From Tritrichomonas musculus (Eukaryota > Parabasalia > Tritrichomonadida > Tritrichomonadidae), in contig JAPFFF010000002.1 of the NCBI GenBank assembly GCA_039105265.1, positions 6,014,001 to 6,078,000 on the forward strand: 64,000 nt of DNA, written 5' to 3'. Positions 19,101 through 25,581 of the stretch are shown one piece after another. The notes below the pieces were generated by a model that was given only the letters and a program-made list of their open reading frames with translations, made no database searches and was not told where the DNA came from. Each line of letters opens with the position of its first letter. Position 1 is the stretch's first letter. The translations under genes and the position numbers were made by a program.

Positions 19101-20693
19101 AGGTATGAAATCCTTTTTGAATTTGCCATCACATTTATCTACATGTCTGTTGAATCTGTCAATATTGTGATTTCCTTTGTGAATGTATGAACCACAATGA
19201 GGACAAATATGAATATTTGTTAATGCTTCAGCGTTGATGATGTACATTATGTGAAGTATCTTATCCTTTGAATACAACAGGGCTGAAAACGTTTTATTGT
19301 TATCGTCAGTGTTATGCCATTGGTCTTGTAAATCGAAAAAGCCTTTTTTATCTGTTTCAGTTTGGTTGTATTCATAAATGTTGACATTGATGTTATGCTT
19401 CTTGGCTGATTCTTTCATTTCTTCAATCGTGATACCTTTAAACGAGTTGATGAATTGCTTTGCTGCTTTTGAAGGTTTCTTTGTATAGCTCAAACCGTGT
19501 TCATCACATAATATTTTCTTTGCTGCTGCTGTTCGGTCTGAGATTGTAAAAGGTCTTTTCATTAATTCTTTATTCAAACAACAAGCAAGAAATCGATACC
19601 AACACAAACAATCATCAACGTTATCAATAATGATATATTTATTTTTGCCAAACAATTCTGAAACTTCATCAATCTTACCCGTTATCTTAACGACTCGTGA
19701 AATTGTAAACGATACTGACCAAACAATACACAATTTGATGTTTGAAGTAGTGGTTTCATATTCATGTATTTTTGATTCAACATACAGTTTAACTTTATCA
19801 ATATCTTTACTCTCTCTAACTATTATCGGAATTGATGATTTATAGTTCTTCCATTTGATTTCACTTGCTTCATACGTATATCTTTCGTTTTCATTCTTGG
19901 GCGGTATCTCAAATATGCCTGTCAATTGAAAATATATTTTGAACGGTTTCACTTCTTGTTTAAACACTGTCTCAGTTAAATATTCATTGATGTCTTCAAT
20001 TGATGAAACTCCGTTTTTGTAATATATTTTGATTGGTTCTTTACTGTCTTCATCTAATCGTTCAACCTTTTCACTATCATTTGGGAATTGGTCAATGAAA
20101 TGACTGCATGCTTCGACGGCTTCATCAAAGTTTTCAGGTTCATTGATTATGAAATATGAATCATGTTTTGAATGAACACCTTTATAGCCAAACTTTTTGA
20201 TGTATTCAATTAATTCAGCATTTTCATTGTTGAATCGAATATCTTCATATCGTTGAGGTTGTTTGTTTGTCTTTGGTGGTAATGGTCTCAATAATATATT
20301 TTCAGATTTAATTAATTGAAGGGCTTTGTTGAGTGCATCATGAGCAATTTTAATGTTGTCCTCGATTTGTTTTTGTTTTAGTTTTTGTTCATCATCTTGT
20401 TCTTCTTCTTCAAATTGTTCCTCTTCCTCCTCTTCTTCTTGTTCTTCTGCTTCTTTCTTCATTCTATTGACGAAAGCTAATATTGTTGTATCATTGATTC
20501 TATCACCTTCATGTTCTCTAAAACCGAATGAAGTTAGATAGTTTTCTAAGATTGATTTGAAATGTTTAACATCATAATCAGAAGGTTTAGATGTTGACAA
20601 GCGAGGTTTTAATTGAAGTTCATTATTGATATACCTGATTTGTTCAATAACAAATGATTTGGTATCTTTTTGATAGTAATAACGCGAACTCAT
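16122..20693 (-). CDS. Polinton protein-primed DNA polymerase B with HNH domain
   Basis: 1,523 residues. An acidic low-complexity run lies at about 81-103. IDNVDDCLCWYRFLACCL (about 355-375) recalls the OTU-like cysteine segment seen in some Polinton polymerases. A C2HC finger follows (CPHCG...H...C, about 496-522). The exonuclease has Exo I YDFETM (about 567), Exo II FNSSRFDS (about 667) and Exo III YNDNDVEM (about 808). An HNH nuclease module occupies about 930-972: CHLCGEHF, LDRIDNNKGHQIDNCLLAC and CNRLR. Polymerase motifs come after it: A DFNSLYPSSF (about 1060), B KISMNGSYGYDG (about 1258), C VDTDSLYM (about 1358). It replicates the element by protein priming (family knowledge). Longer than most relatives because of the N-terminal and HNH parts. 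Confidence 0.93.
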   Translation of the reverse strand: MSSRYYYQKDTKSFVIEQIRYINNELQLKPRLSTSKPSDYDVKHFKSILENYLTSFGFREHEGDRINDTTILAFVNRMKKEAEEQEEEEEEEQFEEEEQDDEQKLKQKQIEDNIKIAHDALNKALQLIKSENILLRPLPPKTNKQPQRYEDIRFNNENAELIEYIKKFGYKGVHSKHDSYFIINEPENFDEAVEACSHFIDQFPNDSEKVERLDEDSKEPIKIYYKNGVSSIEDINEYLTETVFKQEVKPFKIYFQLTGIFEIPPKNENERYTYEASEIKWKNYKSSIPIIVRESKDIDKVKLYVESKIHEYETTTSNIKLCIVWSVSFTISRVVKITGKIDEVSELFGKNKYIIIDNVDDCLCWYRFLACCLNKELMKRPFTISDRTAAAKKILCDEHGLSYTKKPSKAAKQFINSFKGITIEEMKESAKKHNINVNIYEYNQTETDKKGFFDLQDQWHNTDDNNKTFSALLYSKDKILHIMYIINAEALTNIHICPHCGSYIHKGNHNIDRFNRHVDKCDGKFKKDFIPSREALPYCPHILNNPVYLYCLSYELEWKPTIHYITYDFETMEQKIEKKVSDKSVINSRLIPLSVSSCVKLDKGLITKNFDIRTNDFIAKWIDWLFVAGCDVYADKLNHLKSFIKDKSEEELNKIDSSLKTITVFGFNSSRFDSNLFKEQLIKNHWSIDSGMIGTATSLKQFILKSSKYPIRLRFIDAQAFVAGGTLKQFGIDFGGISNSSKGVFPYEAINSENYNEVLSKSEPFEYEDFYSYLNQKNPLTKADYEEYLIDSKRFATRWDYLLSYNDNDVEMMIKPIDNLIQMNAEYKVDLISNLSLSKNASCIKYALAYKDFNPKNDYEIINKMNTFKPTMKWWLNKCDNYRKQDMKHNFCSQKGDSSLQSNQNQRDISKCVSEKDFEAFMKLYESNETGKCHLCGEHFTYNNKPTLDRIDNNKGHQIDNCLLACAECNRLRQRDDDKITRTKIQLKKFCKLHHLPTLITDEKEYYNLRENITGGLSNVLHRVNIRGQTLINKLKYDAVNDRIISYDTSNTVSHVAGIDFNSLYPSSFSSVKHSFNPYHGGIMYMPGSFIKRFDVYDEDGNKNEKVFNAAMNIIQSKKRFDANPEFIFKAEVKLRCPKNKINDLINFPPVFRNINIMNDEQTIGSYMYKYMKDNKLNSADKETRKLTMLLDTCGTFMTFSNYYLWFLIDHGLIVDDIKSLSLYEAHDGFNQFVCEFMKKRQDILSGKAHGNEKFYKISMNGSYGYDGMNSENFNKVRIVDKNKAFQLIASDTYRNGCKLSNDCYLIQSQPHSFKCNTCLQESFWTLDNAKYWYLTFLYDFLYKCIDMNKIHFNSVDTDSLYMSIAGDMNKPIDQLFDYVIKDKSFYDKHIYSFMPNPAINDVYDEKKILGCCVEKFGANQIALCAKCYTIWSDDKTISLKLKGVSLKKNNIKSSDYKNVIEKQSVMKGKNINLQLNSQLMSKITVIKNALTAAHSKMLVLSNHCCCPYVNGFTAKDYFIENH

Positions 20694-20779
20694 TTATGAT
20701 ATAATTAAAAAATCAAATTATTTGAAATTTGAAAAATGTTAAATCAAAAAAAATAATTCAGGTTTTTTATTTCATTGAA

Positions 20780-21283
20780 ATGACAGAATTAATAGAGATA
20801 TTGAAACATGTTGATGCAATCCGTCATTTGTTAACGATATTGATTGCTAAATCAGATGATAATGAAGCTTTCAGGAACCTTGTGAATAACGTTTCATTTG
20901 ACAATGACAATAATGATTCATCATCAGATGATGAAAATCTACCCCATTTCTCTGAACAAAATAGTTTATTGAATGATATAACACCAAAAAGTGATAAACC
21001 AAAGCGCTCCTTATTCAATTCATCAAAGTTCTTAAACGCTCATGACCGTGAATTAGTCATGCAGTTCCTTGATGAAGAACGAATGAATGAAATTAATAAG
21101 TTGCCAGCACATAAACAAGCATCATACACAAAACTATTAATCAAAAAGCATTTAAACATAAATATATCAACGTACATGGTTAACAAGATTCTCACATTGA
21201 AAAGGCAACAGGCTCATGACAATGATGATGATGACAATGATAACAATAACAATAACAATCAAAGAAGACCACAATTGATTTGA
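20780..21283 (+). CDS. Polinton hypothetical protein, Asn/Asp-rich tail
   Basis: 167 residues from the ATG at 20780, placed after an AT-rich leader (TTTTTTATTTCATTGAA). A helical N-terminus (MTELIEILKHVDAIRHLLTI) is followed by an acidic Ser/Asp patch, a Lys/Arg stretch (KSDKPKRSLFNSSKFL), a predicted helical bundle at about 90-140 (ERMNEINKLPAHKQASYTKL) and a D/N-rich tail. The helical part could be a small DNA-binding domain, but no family is recognised. Divergent from the polymerase gene, 86 bp apart. Confidence 0.6.
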   Translation: MTELIEILKHVDAIRHLLTILIAKSDDNEAFRNLVNNVSFDNDNNDSSSDDENLPHFSEQNSLLNDITPKSDKPKRSLFNSSKFLNAHDRELVMQFLDEERMNEINKLPAHKQASYTKLLIKKHLNINISTYMVNKILTLKRQQAHDNDDDDNDNNNNNNQRRPQLI

Positions 21284-21321
21284 ATTCATTGAATCATTTG
21301 AAGTTTTATTTTTGGTTTAAA

Positions 21322-21567
21322 ATGAATAGTGCAATTAATGGTTTGAGTTGTGATTCTTCAGCTTTACACGCTCAGTTTAGAAGGGTAAAGGATAAGATAT
21401 TCAATGAATGCATGAATTCTGAAGATGACGCATTAAACGGAAAGTTTGATAAGATGATTCACACATTGACAATATATAAACAACTATTTAATGATATTGA
21501 ATCGATTAAAATACAATTAAGAGCTATTGATGAACGTATCAAATCAGCTGAACAGATGACTTTGTAA
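21322..21567 (+). CDS. Polinton small helical protein, 81 aa
   Basis: Starts at the ATG 7 nt after a TTTATTTTTG box (21305-21314). Sequence MNSAINGLSCDSSALHAQFR onward is almost all helix, ending DIESIKIQLRAIDERIKSAE. Unrecognised. Second in a co-directional run of five genes ending with the packaging ATPase, so a virion assembly role is possible. Confidence 0.6.
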   Translation: MNSAINGLSCDSSALHAQFRRVKDKIFNECMNSEDDALNGKFDKMIHTLTIYKQLFNDIESIKIQLRAIDERIKSAEQMTL

Positions 21568-21631
21568 ATGAATCATTGAATGACTCATCATTGATGTTGT
21601 TTTATTTTTGTTTAAAACGAATAACTTTAAA

Positions 21632-22216
21632 ATGAATAAAGCTCGAATTCTATCATCCGAGAACGATGCATCAGTTAAACAAGAACAGAATACCAATATC
21701 AACATCAAGATTCAACCAAAGAATCAAAGACCAATTCAACCAGTTGATTATCCATCAGTTCAACCATTACCTCAATCATCTCAAGCCACAAATTTTACTA
21801 TACCACAGATGAGTGGAACATCTCAATCAATACCTCAAACAAACAATCTTATTCGAGACCGTGGAATAATAGACTTAGGAAATGAACTTGATGAGCTCGA
21901 AATCAAAAATAAATTCCTTGAAATGATTATTGAAATGTATGAGAATAATCCGTTGAGAATTAATTCATATCTTATTTGTAAAAGTGATTTGTTGATGAAT
22001 ATGATTAAACTATTAACTCAAGCAGATAAAGTTGAACTCGTTATTGATGAATGTGAAGCTTCATGCGGTTGTATTTCATCAAATGATAAAGAATTAATGA
22101 AGATATCAAAGATATTGATAACAAAGGACAATAAAACAGAAGAATTCAAGTATTGTTATAATAATATTTATTCACAGTTCATCAAATATGGTATATCATT
22201 AAAGTTAACAATTTAA
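21632..22216 (+). CDS. Polinton hypothetical protein, 194 aa
   Basis: Starts at the ATG 21 nt after another TTTATTTTTG box (21601-21610). The N-terminal 75 residues are Gln/Pro-rich and disordered (QPKNQRPIQPVDYPSVQPLP). The C-terminal 115 residues are folded, with helices (ELDELEIKNKFLEMIIEMYE) and a Cys-containing turn (VIDECEASCGCISSNDKELM). No family recognised. Confidence 0.6.
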   Translation: MNKARILSSENDASVKQEQNTNINIKIQPKNQRPIQPVDYPSVQPLPQSSQATNFTIPQMSGTSQSIPQTNNLIRDRGIIDLGNELDELEIKNKFLEMIIEMYENNPLRINSYLICKSDLLMNMIKLLTQADKVELVIDECEASCGCISSNDKELMKISKILITKDNKTEEFKYCYNNIYSQFIKYGISLKLTI

Positions 22217-22226
22217 AGACTAATAA

Positions 22227-22358
22227 ATGATATATGAAATATTAGTTGTTTCATTACTGACAGGTTTATTTTTAGTGAAGATTGTTGAAGTATCATTAAT
22301 GATACCAGACAAGGAACCAGAACTCAGTGAAGAGATAAGAACAAAAATGTATTCATGA
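22227..22358 (+). CDS. Polinton 43-aa single-span membrane mini-protein
   Basis: Very short frame between two firm genes: MIYEILVVSLLTGLFLVKIV followed by EVSLMIPDKEPELSEEIRTK and a few residues. The first 20 residues form one transmembrane helix and the tail is charged. It starts 10 nt after the previous stop and ends 24 nt before the ATPase start, in the same direction. It resembles small viral membrane proteins in size only; coding status is inferred from position and hydrophobic pattern. Confidence 0.4.
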   Translation: MIYEILVVSLLTGLFLVKIVEVSLMIPDKEPELSEEIRTKMYS

Positions 22359-22382
22359 AGAGCTTTAACGAAAACTAAAGAA

Positions 22383-23297
22383 ATGAAATGTTTCATGAAA
22401 CCGACGCACTTTAATTATAAAGAGGTTTTATTTTCTAATAGCTCTGATTATGATGATGACCAAATGAGTTTTGCATTTGAATATGAATCATTCAAGCCAA
22501 CAGTTAATGAAACAACATTTAACATTGATGATGAGATGAACAAAGCTTATCAACGCAATGAATCAAAAATAAAGAATGAATCAATCAGACCAATCGCAAA
22601 CGGCATCTATGCACATTACAATTCATTGAACATACTTGTCGGAAATCAAGGAAGAGGAAAGAGCCATGTTGTTTTAAGAGATATCATTCAAATGTCAAGA
22701 TTAAAGAACACCAACTTTCATTTAATCGTTTATATATCTAAGAGCGGTACAATCAATGATGCAACATTTATTGCTCAACGTGAATTGATACAACTACCAA
22801 TCAAAGTTATTAGTGATTCAAACGCTGAAGAATATCTTAAACAACTTGATTTATATAAAGAGCTATATGATAAATATAGTTCGACTCCAAAAATAGTAAT
22901 CAATGAAAAGAAGTTAAATGATATGTTTGAGTTTCTTCATATCAATAAGCTAGGGCAACCAAATGAACCATTAAACACAATCATTTTATGTGAAGATGCA
23001 AGCCGTTCATTAATTTTAAAGACTGATTACTTTACTAATTATGTTTCACAACTTCGACATAAACACTCAATCGTATATATTAATATTCAGTTCTTCAAAG
23101 CAATCAAAACAGAATATAAGCATAATGCAACATCATTCTTTATCTTTAGTGGTTATTCTCGTCAAAAGTTGAGTTATGTATATCATCAAGTTCCAATGCC
23201 AATTGAGTTTGAACATTTATGGCAAAAATATAAAGACTTATCAGGTCATCAATTCGTGTTAGTCAATACGAGAACAAATACAATTGAGATTCATTAA
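22383..23297 (+). CDS. Polinton genome-packaging ATPase (A32/FtsK-HerA type)
   Basis: 304 residues. The Walker A loop GNQGRGKS lies at about residues 87-94 after LNILV; the hydrophobic Walker B strand NTIILCEDAS is at about 199-208. TSFFIFSGYSRQKLSYVYHQ and the C-terminal segment follow the order seen in A32-like ATPases, which pump DNA into capsids. Small size is normal for Polintons. The 3' end overlaps the convergent gene at 23294 by 4 bp. Confidence 0.85.
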   Translation: MKCFMKPTHFNYKEVLFSNSSDYDDDQMSFAFEYESFKPTVNETTFNIDDEMNKAYQRNESKIKNESIRPIANGIYAHYNSLNILVGNQGRGKSHVVLRDIIQMSRLKNTNFHLIVYISKSGTINDATFIAQRELIQLPIKVISDSNAEEYLKQLDLYKELYDKYSSTPKIVINEKKLNDMFEFLHINKLGQPNEPLNTIILCEDASRSLILKTDYFTNYVSQLRHKHSIVYINIQFFKAIKTEYKHNATSFFIFSGYSRQKLSYVYHQVPMPIEFEHLWQKYKDLSGHQFVLVNTRTNTIEIH

Positions 23298-23749
23298 TCT
23301 AATACAATTTGTTGTTGAACACCTACAAATAGTTGAGGTGTATTGATATTATATTTTTGTCTCATCTGTTCGATGAGTTCTTTTGTTTTCTTATCATTAA
23401 CTTTCCTGATACTGTAATTATAATAATTGTATTCTTTAAATGATTGCTCTTCATTTGAACCTTCAACGAAGAATTCAATGGATGTTGTTGATATCCTTCT
23501 TCTAACATTTGATGTAAGTGTTATGTATTCAAGACCGAGTTCAACAATCTTATCATGATAAAATCGTTTGAATTCATTCTCTTTGTTCTTCAATGATATG
23601 TACATCACTTTAGCTTTATATGTAGCCTTTCCACTTGGTATTGGATATCTATCACACAATATTGAGAAATCACATTGTTTAAACTTCTCTGTTTCATCCA
23701 GCATATCAATCAATGAATTGATGTAATCATAAACCTTTGGTGTTGACAT
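23294..23749 (-). CDS. Polinton hypothetical protein, 151 aa
   Basis: Mixed alpha/beta protein starting MSTPKVYDYINSLIDMLDET. Middle strands include KATYKAKVMYISLKNKENEF and LGLEYITLTSNVRRRISTTS, and the end is helical (ELIEQMRQKYNINTPQLFVG). Not recognised; no His-Asp-Cys pattern that would make it the maturation protease was seen. Convergent with the ATPase gene. Confidence 0.6.
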   Translation of the reverse strand: MSTPKVYDYINSLIDMLDETEKFKQCDFSILCDRYPIPSGKATYKAKVMYISLKNKENEFKRFYHDKIVELGLEYITLTSNVRRRISTTSIEFFVEGSNEEQSFKEYNYYNYSIRKVNDKKTKELIEQMRQKYNINTPQLFVGVQQQIVLD

Positions 23750-23785
23750 GTCTTTATCATGAAATTAAAAAATAAAAACGTCATT

Positions 23786-24153
23786 GAAGACATCAACAGC
23801 CTCAAAAATAAAGTTCATCAACTTGAGAATGAATTAAATGAACTGTCTAATAAATGAAACATCAATTGATGGTAATCATTAAATGAGTTCATATTATTTT
23901 TGTTCATTAGTCGTGTTGACGGCGGGCTTTAGCTCGACGGAAACCGACTGATATATACTACTAAACAAGTTCAAAGATGAAGATTCAAAGATGAAGATTC
24001 AAAAGTGTCTACCCGATTTTTGAATGAAATGGGGGGCTAATTTTGAAAAAGTGGCGATTTTTTGAGTCATGGCGCCGATGTTTGGGGTCTGTAAATCCTA
24101 TGACGAGGGGTCATTTTTTAATCCCCTGCCCAAAAGCCCTCACATATACTACT
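23786..24153 (-). repeat. Right TIR of the Polinton
   Basis: Inverse copy of 3100-3467, apparently identical over 368 bp. Because the TIR reaches into the 75-residue gene at the left end, the same coding tail recurs here on the plus strand at the inner edge (to 23857). Confidence 0.95.
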
Positions 24154-24938
24154 TCGGAAGTATTGATGTATCAAGTGTTCTGGAATCGAATTTACTAGCA
24201 TTTTGATTACGGCTGAACAGAGTGTTTGGGAATTGCTCTCTTAAGAATTGTTAAGTTGTCTGTAGATACAATTAATCTAAGCTAATTTGTGTTGTATCCT
24301 TATTCTTACTCATTTCTCGCACAAAAACAATAACACTGCGTAATTTTTATAAAAATTATATAACAATCAATGATAATAAAACCGGATTATTTTGCTGAAC
24401 ATTTGCTTTTATAATCTCATTTTCGAGTTCCACATGTTTATATATTTCTTACCGTAAGATTTATCGCCTGCATTACCATAATAACGAACATATGTTCTCT
24501 TTAATATTGTCATTGTATCTATATAGTTCATATTAGAGATAAGATGAATTAATTTGCTAATGTCAATATCTGCATCTAAGTTTAATTTAAGCGTAAATTT
24601 TCAAAGAAAACACATAGTTGTTCTATCTGTCTCATTATTTACTTCATATTTTTCAGTTTCAGAGATCATCACATCGTGATTATATTCCAAGTAATAGCTA
24701 AAATTATACAATCTTTTACATTTCATCTATTACTTTTGTACCATTAAGAAGATTTACAAATTCTTGGGCATCTTTCAATTAACTTGAATACCTCTTGCCA
24801 AGTTGTTCATTTTAGCAAATATCAAAGATTGTTTTACTATCCAATTTTTTTCAATATAATTACGATTAAAATTTGAATGATTCACAAAAAATTTTTTTTA
24901 TATTCACAAATTTTGAAATAATGTAAAATTTAAATTTA
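24154..24938. other. AT-rich DNA right of the Polinton
   Basis: Flank of the element up to the next gene. It holds one possible coding relic (24409-24726, listed separately) and nothing else recognised. Confidence 0.5.
24409..24726 (-). pseudogene. Possible degraded coding relic, unknown family
   Basis: From an ATG at 24726 a frame of 105 codons reads MKCKRLYNFSYYLEYNHDVM and later ISKLIHLISNMNYIDTMTIL, RTYVRYYGNAGDKSYGKKYI, with a single internal TGA near codon 42. Composition is protein-like rather than the Lys/Asn/Ile/Phe noise usual in this AT-rich DNA, so it may be the remains of a short host gene. No family recognised; chance is not excluded. Confidence 0.3.
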
Positions 24939-25403
24939 ATGATATTTACTTTCTTGAACATAATCCTTCTTAGCACTTTTTCAATTTCGAACCATAATAA
25001 GAAATCATCAATACCGAAAAACCTTGAAGATTACCAAATTGAAATAGAGCAAACTCAAAATTATGAAGATCCATATCAACTAAATGATGCTCATAAGCCT
25101 CCTATAGCATGGATTGTTATTTCAGCAATCATCGGAGCTGTATTTATTTTAATTATTATATTGAGTATTTGTGCCTGCTGTAAACGATCCAGAGGAAAAA
25201 AAGTTTCAAATTCCACTTTGAATAATCAAAATGAAGATTCATCATTATATCCTCAAGATATAAACCAACAAATATACCAACAAAATCTACAACAACAATA
25301 TATTCAACAACAACAGATTTTATATCAACATAATTTACAGCAACAACATATATATCAACAAAATTTACAACAACAGCAACAATATTACCAGAATTATCAA
25401 TAA
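24939..25403 (+). CDS. Small type I membrane protein with Gln-rich tail
   Basis: 154 residues. A signal peptide (MIFTFLNIILLSTFSIS) is followed by a short polar outer segment of about 35 residues, one transmembrane helix at about 51-75 (IAWIVISAIIGAVFILIIIL) ending in CACCKRSRGKK (a stop-transfer, possibly acylated), and a cytoplasmic tail whose last 50 residues are almost all Gln/Tyr/Ile (QQQYIQQQQILYQHNLQQQH). No enzymatic domain. Architecture resembles the small surface proteins common in trichomonads; the tail might interact with adaptor proteins or aggregate. Confidence 0.7.
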   Translation: MIFTFLNIILLSTFSISNHNKKSSIPKNLEDYQIEIEQTQNYEDPYQLNDAHKPPIAWIVISAIIGAVFILIIILSICACCKRSRGKKVSNSTLNNQNEDSSLYPQDINQQIYQQNLQQQYIQQQQILYQHNLQQQHIYQQNLQQQQQYYQNYQ

Positions 25404-25581
25404 ATACTCACTTTTCATTTAACGACAACAAAATTTGTATTAATTAATACAAAGCGATAAACTAATAAACATGTATAATTTATGATAATCTTTTCTATCT
25501 TTTAATTTTTTTTTTTTTAAATGATTTCCTAAATCAGAAATTAATATATTAATAATATTTATAAAAGAAAGTAAAAAATAT

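Larger units (their letters stand above)
3100..24153. mobile_element. Maverick/Polinton, looks whole
   Basis: A 21,054-bp element bounded by inverted repeats of 368 bp that appear identical base for base. Hallmark genes are all present: protein-primed family B DNA polymerase, retroviral-type integrase, FtsK/HerA-type packaging ATPase and a double-jelly-roll major capsid protein. A fibre-like protein, a KilA-N protein and several unknown genes join them. No Ulp1/adenain-type protease was recognised. Every recognised gene is open, so no breaks are visible; identical TIRs suggest a recent insertion. The expected 5-6-bp target duplication is not clear: flanks read TCGCTT on the left and TCGGAA on the right. 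The element is visibly less AT-rich than the DNA around it. Confidence 0.95.

Noticed and set aside
23294-23749. Polinton maturation protease
   Set aside because: I looked for an adenain/Ulp1-type His-Asp-Cys pattern here and in other unknown genes and could not recognise one, so no protease was called.
3094-24159. Target-site duplication of the Polinton
   Set aside because: TCGCTT and TCGGAA agree at only three of six positions, so I do not claim a TSD.
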